Assembly: GCA_045594545.1 (NCBI GenBank)
Contig: JAZNYQ010000099.1
Location: 1-11,423, forward strand
Length of the DNA stretch: 11,423 nucleotides
Reading direction: 5' to 3'
Source of the DNA: CAKSHC01 sp045594545
GTDB lineage: Bacteria > Bacillota > Clostridia > Oscillospirales > UMGS1783
In this document: positions 1 to 6,826 of the stretch, piece after piece
Layout: each line of letters opens with the position of its first letter
How positions within the stretch are numbered: the first letter of the stretch is position 1
Made by a program: the position numbers and the translations under genes
The notes under the pieces: model-generated
What the model saw: only the letters and a program-made list of their open reading frames with translations
Databases searched by the model: none
Told to the model about the DNA's origin: nothing

Positions 1-292
1 TCGGCAAGGTGCAACTGCCATAACGGCAGATACCCTTTTTATCGCCCAACGCTTCGGCAAAGGCCTTACCTAAGGCAATGCCGATATCTTCGACGGTGTG
101 ATGATCGTCCACCTGCGTATCGCCTTTGCAGGAGACCGACAGGTCAAACCGCCCATGCGAGGCAAACAGGGTGAGCATATGGTCGAGGAATCCGCAGCCG
201 CTCTCCACCGTTGAGGTACCCTTACCGTCTAAATTTAAGGACAGGACAATATCCGTTTCGTTGGTTTTTCTGGTTAATAAGGAAGTTCTCAT
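1..292 (-). CDS. hisB: Imidazoleglycerol-phosphate dehydratase HisB, 3' part outside window
   Basis: Dehydrates imidazole glycerol phosphate to imidazole acetol phosphate, the step of histidine synthesis just before HisC acts. Only the first 97 residues lie in the window; the frame is open to base 1. The metal-binding motifs of the family are visible: FLDHML at residues 35-40 and DDHHTVED at 62-69, whose His and Glu residues bind the two Mn ions. The opening RKTNETDI is also typical. The start (ATG at 292-290) follows a GGAGGAG ribosome binding site and overlaps the hisC stop as ATGA. It appears to be the stand-alone dehydratase, since the N-terminus starts directly with the dehydratase fold and has no phosphatase domain in front. 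The remaining his genes presumably follow beyond the left edge. Confidence 0.96.
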   Translation of the reverse strand, partial: MRTSLLTRKTNETDIVLSLNLDGKGTSTVESGCGFLDHMLTLFASHGRFDLSVSCKGDTQVDDHHTVEDIGIALGKAFAEALGDKKGICRYGSCTLP

Positions 293-1353
293 TTCTTCTC
301 CTCCATAATGGCGGTAATGGTGCGGAGCAAAATTTGCATCTGCGCATCCGAACCTACCGTAATACGGTTATACTCTTTGAGTCTTGGGCTGTCAAAGTGC
401 CGCACCAGCACGCCCCGCTCTTTCAAATCGAGATACAGTTGCTTGCCGTCCAGATTCGGATGCTTGGCAAACAGGAAGTTGGCACGGGAGTCCAGCACCT
501 CAAAACCCATATTTTTCAAGGTTTTGGCGGTATTTTCACGAGTGGCGATTACCGCTTGGCAGTTGGCCTTGGTATAGTCTTCATCTTCCAATACGCCAAG
601 CCCTGCCGCCATGGTCATGCGGTTGATGTTATAGGGATTGGTGGAATATTTCACCGTATTGAGATCCCTGATAAGCGCCGCATTTCCTACGCCAAAGCCC
701 AGACGGGCGCCCGCCATCGAGCGGGACTTGGAAAAGGTCTGGGTGACCAATAAATTCTCGTATTTGTCCACCAACTTGCAGGCACTCTCGGCGCCGAAAT
801 CGACATAGGCTTCGTCGATGACCACCACCCGATCGGGGTTGCTTTGGAGCAATTTTTCAATGTCCGAAAGGGGCAGACAAAGACCGGTGGGCGCATTGGG
901 ATTGGCTAAAAAAACGGTGCCTTTTGCTTCAAAAAAGGCCTCTAAATCGACCGAAAAGTCCTCTTTTAGTGCGATTTTTTGATAAGAAATGCCGTTTAAT
1001 TGAGCAAAAACCTCATAAAAACCGTAGGTAATATCGCAAAAAACGGCCGGTTTTTGTGCATCACAGAAGGCCATAAAGGCAAAATTGAGTATCTCATCCG
1101 ACCCGTTTGTGAGCAAAACCTGCTCTTTTTTCACCCCGCACAGATCGGCCACCTTTTGAGTAAGCGCCGAACATTCGGGATCGGGATATAGATGCAGATC
1201 GGCCGCCGCCTGTGCCGCATATTGCTGCGCTTTGGGCGAGGGCGGGAAGGGCGACTCATTGGTATTGAGTTTCACATACTGCATATCTTTGGGCTGTTCC
1301 CCCGGCGTATAGGGGGTCAAGGCCGCATACTTATCTGAAAAAAATCGACTCAT
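289..1353 (-). CDS. hisC: Histidinol-phosphate aminotransferase HisC
   Basis: PLP-dependent class I/II aminotransferase that converts imidazole acetol phosphate and glutamate to histidinol phosphate and 2-oxoglutarate, in the cytoplasm. The 354-residue length is normal for the family. Visible motifs are LNTNESPFPPSP (29-40), the NPNAPTG loop (151-157), DEAYVDF (180-186) whose Asp contacts the PLP pyridine nitrogen, and TFSKSRSMAGARLGFG, where Lys209 should form the Schiff base and Arg217 should bind the cofactor phosphate. Asn and Pro in NPNAPTG and the closing RITVG segment also fit. The ATG overlaps the hisD stop as ATGA (1353-1350), preceded by AGAGGAT. The operon position between hisD and hisB supports the histidine role over other HisC-like aminotransferases. 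Confidence 0.96.
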   Translation of the reverse strand: MSRFFSDKYAALTPYTPGEQPKDMQYVKLNTNESPFPPSPKAQQYAAQAAADLHLYPDPECSALTQKVADLCGVKKEQVLLTNGSDEILNFAFMAFCDAQKPAVFCDITYGFYEVFAQLNGISYQKIALKEDFSVDLEAFFEAKGTVFLANPNAPTGLCLPLSDIEKLLQSNPDRVVVIDEAYVDFGAESACKLVDKYENLLVTQTFSKSRSMAGARLGFGVGNAALIRDLNTVKYSTNPYNINRMTMAAGLGVLEDEDYTKANCQAVIATRENTAKTLKNMGFEVLDSRANFLFAKHPNLDGKQLYLDLKERGVLVRHFDSPRLKEYNRITVGSDAQMQILLRTITAIMEEKK

Positions 1354-2630
1354 GGTTTATCCTCTGTACGAATGATGGCGCTTTTGGCGTGGGCGGTCAG
1401 TCCCTCTTGTGTGGCAAAATACTCAACATCTGCCGCCACGTTATCCAGCGCCGATGCCGTATAATAGGTATACTGGGTCTTCTTGACAAAATCGTCTACC
1501 GACAGGGGGCTGGAAAATTTGGCCGTGCCTGACGTGGGCAGAGTATGGTTGGGACCCGCGAAATAGTCGCCCAAGGCTTCGGGGCAATAGCGACCCATAA
1601 AGATCGACCCTGCATGGCGGATGCTGTCCAGATAATCAAAGGGGTTATCCACGCACAGCTCCAGATGCTCGGGAGCAATCTCGTTGGCAATTTCAATCAC
1701 TGCCGACAGGTCATCGGCCACGATGATCTTCCCATTATTATCAATAGAAGCACGGGCGATATCGGCACGGAGCAGTTGCGGGATCTGCACTTCCAGTTCC
1801 GCCTGTACCGCCTTGGCCAGATCCATGGAATCGGTGACCAGTACCGCGCTTGCCAATTTATCATGCTCGGCTTGGGAGAGCAGGTCGGCCGCAACGTGGC
1901 GGGGGTTGCTCTTACCGTCGGCCACGATCAGAATTTCGCTGGGACCGGCGATCATATCGATCGACACCACACCAAACACCTGTTTCTTGGCTTCGGCCAC
2001 AAAGGCATTGCCGGGACCGACGATCTTATCCACTTTCGGAATACTCTCGGTGCCGTAGGCCAAGGCGGCAATTGCCTGTGCGCCGCCGACCTTATAGATG
2101 CGATCGATCCCTGCGATCTTAGCCGCCGCCAGAATGACGGGGTTGACCTTGCCATCAGCCGACGGGGGTGTAACCATGACTACCTGCCTGACTCCGGCGA
2201 TCTTGGCCGGAATGGCGTCCATCAGCACGGTAGACGGATAGGCGGCGGTACCTCCCGGGACATACAGTCCTGCACGGTCGACCGGAATGACCTTTTGCCC
2301 GATGACGATCCCGTTTTCATCGTTGATGATAAAGGAATTGCGCACCTGCTTCTCATGGAATTTGCGGATATTAGCCGCCGCTTTTTCGAGAATCTCTAAA
2401 AAGCGAGGCGATACCTGTGCCACCGCTTCTTCAATTTCGACAGGGGTGACCTGCAAGTCGCTCAATTTGGCTTTATCAAATTTTTCACAATATTCATACA
2501 GTGCCGCATCGCCGCGCTTTCGCACATTGGCAATGATATCGGTAACGATATCGGACACATTCACGGTCGGCTCGACACGGGCAAAAATTTCCTCATTGGG
2601 CACCTGACCGTAGGGCAGTATAGCAATCAT
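1350..2630 (-). CDS. hisD: Histidinol dehydrogenase HisD
   Basis: Catalyses the last two steps of histidine synthesis, oxidising L-histidinol through histidinal to histidine with two NAD+. The 426 residues match the family length. The signature region SIDMIAGPSEILIVAD lies at residues 223-238. By comparison with the E. coli enzyme, the zinc ligands should be Gln253 and His256 (SQAEHD), Asp355 (GDYFAGPNHTLPTSGTA) and His414 (LTAHAKS). The catalytic Glu-His pair is Glu321-His322 in APEHLEL. The glycine-rich PGGTAAYPSTVLM segment near 125-137 is also diagnostic. The start is set by AAAGGAG about 8 bases upstream, and its ATG overlaps the hisG TGA. No sign of truncation or frameshift. Confidence 0.97.
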   Translation of the reverse strand: MIAILPYGQVPNEEIFARVEPTVNVSDIVTDIIANVRKRGDAALYEYCEKFDKAKLSDLQVTPVEIEEAVAQVSPRFLEILEKAAANIRKFHEKQVRNSFIINDENGIVIGQKVIPVDRAGLYVPGGTAAYPSTVLMDAIPAKIAGVRQVVMVTPPSADGKVNPVILAAAKIAGIDRIYKVGGAQAIAALAYGTESIPKVDKIVGPGNAFVAEAKKQVFGVVSIDMIAGPSEILIVADGKSNPRHVAADLLSQAEHDKLASAVLVTDSMDLAKAVQAELEVQIPQLLRADIARASIDNNGKIIVADDLSAVIEIANEIAPEHLELCVDNPFDYLDSIRHAGSIFMGRYCPEALGDYFAGPNHTLPTSGTAKFSSPLSVDDFVKKTQYTYYTASALDNVAADVEYFATQEGLTAHAKSAIIRTEDKP

Positions 2631-3259
2631 TGATTTACTCCTTTGGCTATGCTTTGCACGATTTTTTCGATCGGTTCGTGCATAAACTGAAAAGCGGCTT
2701 TATTAGCAATCAGCCGTGCGCTGATGGGAACGACCGTTTCGACCACCTCAAGGTTGTTTTCCTTGAGTGTGGTGCCCGTTTCCACGATATCGACGATGAC
2801 ATCGGACAGTCCCAAGATCGGCGCAATTTCGATCGAGCCGTTGAGATGGATGATATCAATCTCCCGCCCTTTAGCAGCATAATGCTTTTGGGCAATATTG
2901 GAAAACTTAGTGGCGACGCGCAGGGTATGCCGAGAATCATCGGCAAAGTCCTTTTTCGCGGCTACTGCCATGCGGCATTTACCGATATCGAGATCAAGCA
3001 ATTCATAGACATCGGGCTCATACTCGAGCAAAATATCCTTGCCCGCCACGCCGATATCGGCCGCGCCGCGTTCGACATACACGGCGACATCCGAGGGCTT
3101 GACCCAGAAATAGCGCACCTGACAGGCGGGGTTCTCAAAAATGAGTTTGCGGTTATTCTCCTTAATGGACGGGCACTCAAAGCCTGCCTGTTCAAACATG
3201 GCGTAGACCTTTTCGCCAAGTCTGCCTTTGGGCAGGGCAATATTTAACATACGGCTCAT
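2627..3259 (-). CDS. hisG: ATP phosphoribosyltransferase catalytic subunit, short form HisG
   Basis: Joins ATP and PRPP to give phosphoribosyl-ATP, the committed step of histidine synthesis. At 210 residues this is the short form, which lacks the C-terminal regulatory domain of the long enzyme (about 300 residues) and depends on HisZ, encoded immediately upstream. Motifs: IALPKGRLGEK at 7-17, the RGAADIGVAGKDIL segment at 64-77, and the PRPP-binding DIVETGTTLKENNL at 157-170. The ATG at 3259 is preferred over an internal ATG three codons later because it lies about 7 bases after AGGAGG and forms the ATGA overlap with hisZ. Feedback inhibition by histidine would have to act through the HisG-HisZ complex. 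Confidence 0.96.
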   Translation of the reverse strand: MSRMLNIALPKGRLGEKVYAMFEQAGFECPSIKENNRKLIFENPACQVRYFWVKPSDVAVYVERGAADIGVAGKDILLEYEPDVYELLDLDIGKCRMAVAAKKDFADDSRHTLRVATKFSNIAQKHYAAKGREIDIIHLNGSIEIAPILGLSDVIVDIVETGTTLKENNLEVVETVVPISARLIANKAAFQFMHEPIEKIVQSIAKGVNQ

Positions 3260-4185
3260 TCCCCTACCTCCTCAATAACAAAGCGTTCGAGCGCATCCAA
3301 ATACACGGCAAATCCGATGGCACCGCTGGTGCGACCCATGCGAGCCAGCAATTTATCATACCGACCGCCCGACAGTACGCTCTCGGGCACGCCGTTGATA
3401 AATCCCTTAAAGGTAATACCGTTATAATATTTGGTGTTGCTGACCGAAGACAGGTCGATCCGCAGATTCTCCGTATCGTCAAGAGCGCTTACCAATTCTT
3501 GCAGTTCACTGACAGCGGATCGTGCCGCTTCGGGCAGGTTCATCGCTTTGAGTTGTGCCAACACAACATCGGGGGTTCCGTAGCAACCGATCAACCCATC
3601 GAGCCATCCGGCAACCGTACCGTTTACACCGTTTTGCTGACAGATCACGGCCAGTTCGTGGCGATTCTTCTCCCCGACACACTTCAAAATGGCACCCTTA
3701 ACAACGCCGTCCAAACCATCACAGATGGCGGTGACGATGCCGGGATGGGACAGGTCGAGCACAAAATCGGACGATATGGCGCGCAGGCTCTTTTGCGCCA
3801 GCGTTACCACCTCAGCCACGCAGGTTTTATCAATATCACCGATACACTCCAGTCCTACCTGCATGATCTCGCGATAGTTGCGACCGGCGCCGGCGACACG
3901 GTAGACATTTTCATTATAATAGAGTTTTTCTACCTGCCCCGCCTCGTCCTTGCTGTTCTTGATGATGGACAAGGTGACGTCGGGCTTGAGTGCCATGAGT
4001 TTTCCGTTAACATCGGTAAAGGTGATGACATGATCAGATATGAGAAAATCTTTATTGCGCACATACAGATCGTACGGCTCAAACTTACTCATTTTATATA
4101 AAGAATAGCCGAACCGATCATAAAGCGCGCGCAGAGTAAAGATGATCTTTTCTTCATTAGTTAAAATCGAATCCTGGATCTTCAT
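3256..4185 (-). CDS. hisZ: ATP phosphoribosyltransferase regulatory subunit HisZ
   Basis: Paralogue of the histidyl-tRNA synthetase catalytic core that partners short-form HisG and is needed for its activity and histidine feedback. The 309 residues cover only the class II synthetase-like core, with no anticodon-binding domain, which argues against a true HisRS. Synthetase-like motifs are visible: FEPYD (35-39), LKPDVT (66-71), the motif 2-like YNENVYR...REIMQVGLECIG (90-116), YYNGITFKGF (253-262) and SGGRYDKLLARMG (272-284), matching the histidine-pocket segments of HisRS. The position directly before the short hisG makes the assignment secure. Start: ATG after AGGAG within the end of the upstream regulator gene, with ATGA overlap at 4182-4185. 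Confidence 0.94.
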   Translation of the reverse strand: MKIQDSILTNEEKIIFTLRALYDRFGYSLYKMSKFEPYDLYVRNKDFLISDHVITFTDVNGKLMALKPDVTLSIIKNSKDEAGQVEKLYYNENVYRVAGAGRNYREIMQVGLECIGDIDKTCVAEVVTLAQKSLRAISSDFVLDLSHPGIVTAICDGLDGVVKGAILKCVGEKNRHELAVICQQNGVNGTVAGWLDGLIGCYGTPDVVLAQLKAMNLPEAARSAVSELQELVSALDDTENLRIDLSSVSNTKYYNGITFKGFINGVPESVLSGGRYDKLLARMGRTSGAIGFAVYLDALERFVIEEVGE

Positions 4186-4481
4186 TTTTTCTCCTGCTCA
4201 CGATACATTTTATCTAAGGCATCCCGATAGCCGCCGCTGCCGTAATTGAGGCATTTGCTGACACGGCTGATGGTGGCGGTACTGACCCCGACCTGCTGGC
4301 TGATGGTCTGATAATTGACCCCCTCATCAAGCAGGACGGCGGTGTCCAACCGCTGTGCCATATCCTGCACCTCATGCACGGTGCAGATATCTTCAAAAAA
4401 TCGGTAACACTCCTCCACCGATTCCAGTTGCAGGATCACACCAAACAACCGATCAATGGATTGCGAACGTAAAGTAGCCAT
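4182..4481 (-). CDS. YerC/YecD family TrpR-like regulator, probable HisR
   Basis: Small (99 residue) DNA-binding protein of the TrpR superfamily, YerC/YecD branch. The family core is plain: DICTVHEVQDMAQRL at 31-45, then LLDEGVNYQTISQQVGVSTATISRV, with a helix-turn-helix at about 57-76, then CLNYGSGGY. TrpR-type proteins bind DNA as dimers, usually with an amino acid as co-repressor. Members in Firmicutes that lead his operons have been proposed as histidine-responsive regulators (HisR). As first gene of this his operon, with a perfect palindrome in its own promoter (4520-4537), it most likely autoregulates the operon. That role is inference; histidine binding cannot be read from the sequence. 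The ribosome binding site is AAAGGGG (4488-4494), 6 bases from the ATG. Confidence 0.9.
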   Translation of the reverse strand: MATLRSQSIDRLFGVILQLESVEECYRFFEDICTVHEVQDMAQRLDTAVLLDEGVNYQTISQQVGVSTATISRVSKCLNYGSGGYRDALDKMYREQEKK

Positions 4482-4511
4482 ACGGTACCCCTTTTTTAGT
4501 ATTTGCTCAAC

Positions 4512-4540
4512 ATTTTAGCACTTTATCTTGATAAAGTCAA
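4512..4540 (-). promoter_or_regulatory. Sigma-A promoter of the yerC-his operon
   Basis: Read on the minus strand: -35 TTGACT (4540-4535), a 17-base spacer, then -10 TAAAAT (4517-4512). Both boxes match the consensus in five of six positions. Transcription should start near 4505, leaving a leader of about 24 bases. That leaves no room for a T-box, a leader peptide or an attenuator, so control is more likely at initiation. Confidence 0.85.
4520..4537. promoter_or_regulatory. Palindromic operator candidate in the his promoter
   Basis: Perfect 18-bp inverted repeat, on the minus strand ACTTTATC-AA-GATAAAGT: two 8-base arms around a 2-base centre. It begins inside the -35 box and ends 2 bases before the -10 box, so a bound dimer would block RNA polymerase. 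Its size and symmetry suit a TrpR-type dimer, and the first gene of the operon encodes such a protein. The assignment to that regulator is inference. Confidence 0.75.
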
Positions 4541-4545
4541 TAGAA

Positions 4546-4570
4546 AAAGGAGAAAATTAATTTCTCCTTT
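4546..4570 (-). terminator. Hairpin across the trmO stop codon, probable terminator
   Basis: Perfect 10-bp inverted repeat (arms 4546-4555 and 4561-4570) with a 5-base loop. On the minus strand the stem is followed directly by CTCCTTTTTCTA, a short T-rich tract, so it can act as an intrinsic terminator for the ilvE-trmO transcript. The stem has only three G-C pairs and the trmO TAA lies in the loop region, so it is a weak or moderate terminator. It separates that unit from the his promoter 6 bases downstream. Confidence 0.6.
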
Positions 4571-5213
4571 CGATTTGTGTGACATGGGCGGTATTTTCTT
4601 TGACAAAAAAGCGGATATCGAAGTCGGCAAAGGCCATACTGTACCGCCGCTCATCCTCCTGATAGGCGGGGCGGGGATCCTGCGCCAGACAGTCGATGGC
4701 GGTCTGTTGCTTCTCTTTGGGCAACATCTGCAACAGGGCTTGGGGGAAATCGACATCCAAGCGGTACTCCTCAAAATCGGCGGCGTATCCGCCGACGGCA
4801 TTGGGAATCAAATCGGCAAAAGGCAGATAGGGTTTAATATCGTAGATGGGGGTACCGTCGAGCAGATCGACACCCGACACGATCAGTTCTCCGTTCTCGA
4901 TGCTTTCCAATTTTACGACTGAAAGCCCGATGGGGTTGGGACGGAACGGAGAGCGGCTGGCAAAGACACCGATGCGGCGATTGCCGCCCAGACGGGGCGG
5001 GCGCACGGTGGGCGACCAATCTTCCCGATGGGACTGCGAAAAGTCAAAGATCAGCCACAAATGGGAAAAGCCGTCGAGTCCACGCAGGGCGTCGGGGTTC
5101 TGATACTCCTTTTCAAAGACGATACGACCAGACAAAGACGGCACCCGCCCGCTTTGGCGGGGGATGCCGAATTTATCTTTGAAATCGGTTTGTATATGGG
5201 CTATGATCTTCAT
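4557..5213 (-). CDS. trmO: tRNA (N6-threonylcarbamoyladenosine-37-N6) methyltransferase TrmO (TsaA/YaeB family)
   Basis: SAM-dependent enzyme that methylates t6A37 in tRNA-Thr to m6t6A, improving decoding of threonine codons. The 218-residue protein shows the family beta-barrel motifs: TDFKDKFGIPRQSG (9-22), a GFSHLWLIFDF strand, then VRPPRLGGNRRIGVFASRSPFRPNPIGLS, the long signature that contacts SAM, and LLDGTPIYDIKPYLPFAD. The DPRPAYQ segment in the C-terminal part is also typical. The ATG overlaps the ilvE stop as ATGA (5213-5210), so it is translationally coupled to ilvE. Upstream of the ATG no other ATG in this frame looks better placed. Family identity is strong; the tRNA-Thr substrate is taken from characterised members. 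Confidence 0.93.
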   Translation of the reverse strand: MKIIAHIQTDFKDKFGIPRQSGRVPSLSGRIVFEKEYQNPDALRGLDGFSHLWLIFDFSQSHREDWSPTVRPPRLGGNRRIGVFASRSPFRPNPIGLSVVKLESIENGELIVSGVDLLDGTPIYDIKPYLPFADLIPNAVGGYAADFEEYRLDVDFPQALLQMLPKEKQQTAIDCLAQDPRPAYQEDERRYSMAFADFDIRFFVKENTAHVTQIERRN

Positions 5214-6229
5214 TTGACTATGGTACGGATCCAGCCTTCGGGCCCGTCCATCTCGCCCATCTGAATCCCTCTTAAGGTATCGTACAGTTTCTTGGTATAG
5301 GGGCCCATTTCCTCCATACCGAAGACATACTCGGTATCGCCGTTCACGATTTTACCCACAGGCGAAATAACAGCGGCGGTGCCGCACAGACCGCACTCGG
5401 CAAAGTCGGCCAGTTCTTCCACGGCGACGGGGCGTTCTTCCACCGGCAGACCCAGCACGTCCTTAGCTACAGTGAGCAGAGAGCGGCGGGTAATGGAGGG
5501 CAGAATGGTATCGGACTTCGGCGTTACCACCGTACCGTCCTTCTTTATTAATATAATATTGGCGCCGCCCGTTTCTTCGATATAGCTGCGGGTAGCCGAA
5601 TCGAGATAGACATTCTCGTCATATCCCTTATGATGGGCATCGACGATGGCGTGCAGGCTCATAGCGTAGTTTAAACCCGCTTTGATATGGCCGGTGCCAC
5701 GGGGGGCGGCACGGTCAAAGTCGGAAATACGCAAAGTCAAGGGCTTGACACCACCCTTAAAGTAAGGACCGACGGGAGAAACGAAGACACGGAACTGGAA
5801 TTCGGTCGCGGGTTTCACGCCCAAGACGGCGTCGCTGCCGAACATGAAGGGGCGGACATAGAGCGAAGCGCCGGTGCCGTAGGGGGGCACATAGTCGGCA
5901 TTCGCTTTTACCACCATGTCAATGGCTTCCAGAAACTTGTCTTCGGGGAATACGGGCATTTCCATACGGCGGCAGGAGTCGGCCATGCGGGCGGCGTTGA
6001 GGTCGGGACGGAAGGTGACGATACGACCGTCCTTAGTGGTATAGGCTTTCAGACCTTCAAAAACCGTCTGGGCATACTGCAGAACGCAGGCGCATTCGGT
6101 CATGGTAATGTTGGCCTGATCGGTTAGCCCTCCCTCTTCCCATGCACCGTTTTTATAATTGGCAACGTAGCGGTGTTCGGTTTGGGTATAGCCGAAGCCG
6201 AGGTTGCTCCAATCGAGATTTTTACTCAT
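5210..6229 (-). CDS. ilvE: Branched-chain amino acid aminotransferase IlvE (class IV PLP)
   Basis: Transfers the amino group between glutamate and the 2-oxo acids of valine, leucine and isoleucine. The 339 residues fit the longer (type II) branched-chain aminotransferase group. Motifs: TVFEGLKAY (55-63), FRPDLNAARMADSCRRM (73-89), YVRPFMFG (124-131), GHIKAGLNYA with the likely PLP lysine Lys183, and EETGGANI near 218-225. LCGTAAVISPVG near 281-292 matches the C-terminal phosphate-binding region. The start at 6229 was chosen over an ATG 50 codons upstream: it follows AAGGAGG by 7 bases, lies just downstream of a consensus promoter, and the extension would overlap mgsA and reads as unrelated low-quality protein. 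It is first in a two-gene unit with trmO. Confidence 0.95.
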   Translation of the reverse strand: MSKNLDWSNLGFGYTQTEHRYVANYKNGAWEEGGLTDQANITMTECACVLQYAQTVFEGLKAYTTKDGRIVTFRPDLNAARMADSCRRMEMPVFPEDKFLEAIDMVVKANADYVPPYGTGASLYVRPFMFGSDAVLGVKPATEFQFRVFVSPVGPYFKGGVKPLTLRISDFDRAAPRGTGHIKAGLNYAMSLHAIVDAHHKGYDENVYLDSATRSYIEETGGANIILIKKDGTVVTPKSDTILPSITRRSLLTVAKDVLGLPVEERPVAVEELADFAECGLCGTAAVISPVGKIVNGDTEYVFGMEEMGPYTKKLYDTLRGIQMGEMDGPEGWIRTIVK

Positions 6230-6256
6230 AATACTACCTCCTTGGGGAATAGGGAA

Positions 6257-6285
6257 ATTATAGCACTTTCCATTTTCCCTGTCAA
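6257..6285 (-). promoter_or_regulatory. Consensus sigma-A promoter of ilvE-trmO
   Basis: On the minus strand TTGACA (6285-6280), 17-base spacer, TATAAT (6262-6257): a full match to consensus at both boxes. It begins only 5 bases after the mgsA stop codon. The predicted leader is about 20 bases, too short for a T-box, riboswitch or leader peptide. GGGAAA and TTTCCC arms (6274-6279 and 6252-6257) flank the spacer and -10 box and could be an operator, but this is weak. Confidence 0.9.
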
Positions 6286-6290
6286 TAAAA

Positions 6291-6674
6291 TTACAGGTCA
6301 AACGAGTCTTTATCACGCAGGGCGTCGAGCATGACGGTGGCCGAGCAGATATTGGTGGCCAAGGGGATGCGCTGGACATCGCACAGACGCAAAAGTGCCG
6401 ATACGTCGGGTTCGTGGGGCTGAGCGGTCAGCGGATCGCGCAGAAATACGATAAAGTCGATATTACCGTCGGCCAGCATGGCACCGATCTGCTGGTCGCC
6501 ACCCAGTGGACCGCTTTTCATGCGGAAGATATTCAGTCCCGTTTCTCCCATAATAAGGGTACCGGTAGTGCCGGTGGCATACAGTTCGTGACGGGACAGG
6601 ACCTCTTTATATTTCTTGGCCAGTTCAATGATCTCATTTTTCTTTTTGTCGTGAGCGATTAAAGCAATTTTCAT
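6291..6674 (-). CDS. mgsA: Methylglyoxal synthase MgsA
   Basis: Converts dihydroxyacetone phosphate to methylglyoxal and phosphate, a bypass of lower glycolysis that relieves phosphate limitation when sugar phosphates build up. The 127 residues are slightly shorter than the E. coli enzyme, mainly at the N-terminus. Motifs in order: ALIAHDKKK (4-12), LYATGTTG (31-38), SGPLGGDQQIG (54-64) with the catalytic Asp60, FLRDPLTAQPHEPDV (77-91) with His87 and Asp90 lining the active site, and LLRLCDVQRIPLATN (94-108). The ribosome binding site is AAGGAT 7-8 bases before the ATG. No terminator separates it from ilvE, so readthrough into ilvE-trmO is possible. It is divergent from the lipoprotein gene. 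Confidence 0.95.
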   Translation of the reverse strand: MKIALIAHDKKKNEIIELAKKYKEVLSRHELYATGTTGTLIMGETGLNIFRMKSGPLGGDQQIGAMLADGNIDFIVFLRDPLTAQPHEPDVSALLRLCDVQRIPLATNICSATVMLDALRDKDSFDL

Positions 6675-6708
6675 AGTGAAATCCTTTCGAATATATTACG
6701 ATATTCTT

Positions 6709-6737
6709 AAAATAACATAGAATAGGCCATCTGTCAA
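6709..6737 (-). promoter_or_regulatory. Promoter of mgsA with extended -10
   Basis: On the minus strand a perfect -35 TTGACA (6737-6732), 17-base spacer, then TGT-TATTTT (-10 at 6714-6709). The -10 matches four of six bases but has the TGn extension. The leader of about 30 bases contains GAATAT/ATATTC arms (6689-6694 and 6701-6706), whose meaning is unknown. Confidence 0.65.
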
Positions 6738-6747
6738 ATTAACTCTA

Positions 6748-6776
6748 TAGACAGCACGCAAAAAGTGTGGTATAAT
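6748..6776 (+). promoter_or_regulatory. Promoter of the GT80-like lipoprotein gene
   Basis: Plus-strand TAGACA (6748-6753), 17-base spacer, TATAAT (6771-6776) with a TGG extension before the -10 box. This is a strong match to sigma-A consensus. It lies back to back with the mgsA promoter; the two -35 boxes are 10 bases apart. Confidence 0.85.
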
Positions 6777-6785
6777 GGTGAAAAA

Positions 6786-6804
6786 TGACGGACTCACTCC
6801 GTCA
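6786..6804 (+). other. Stem-loop at the predicted 5' end of the lipoprotein mRNA
   Basis: TGACGGA-CTCAC-TCCGTCA: a perfect 7-bp stem with a 5-base loop. It begins about 3 bases after the predicted transcription start (near 6783) and ends 9 bases before the AAGGAG ribosome binding site at 6814. No T-run follows, so it is not a terminator. A stem at the extreme 5' end commonly protects mRNA from 5'-end-dependent decay, which is the likely role here, but that is inference. Confidence 0.6.
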
Positions 6805-6826
6805 ATAAATAAAAAGGAGAATCGTT

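Noticed and set aside
1545..2399. 284-codon open frame on the plus strand opposite hisD
   Set aside because: It lies wholly antisense to a gene with complete family motifs, has no ribosome binding site and its translation resembles no protein family. Similar plus-strand frames at 2630-3247, 3499-4101 and 211-753 are shadows for the same reason.
6252..6279. GGGAAA...TTTCCC arms around the ilvE -10 box
   Set aside because: Short arms 16 bases apart with no regulator gene nearby; reported only as a remark under the promoter.
6230..6379. 50-codon N-terminal extension of ilvE
   Set aside because: It would overlap the end of mgsA, has no good ribosome binding site and spans the ilvE promoter. The ATG at 6229 has AAGGAGG at the right distance.
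6689..6706. GAATAT...ATATTC inverted repeat in the mgsA leader
   Set aside because: Six-base AT-only arms (apart from one G/C) in an AT-rich leader are expected by chance; no DNA-binding protein is tied to it.
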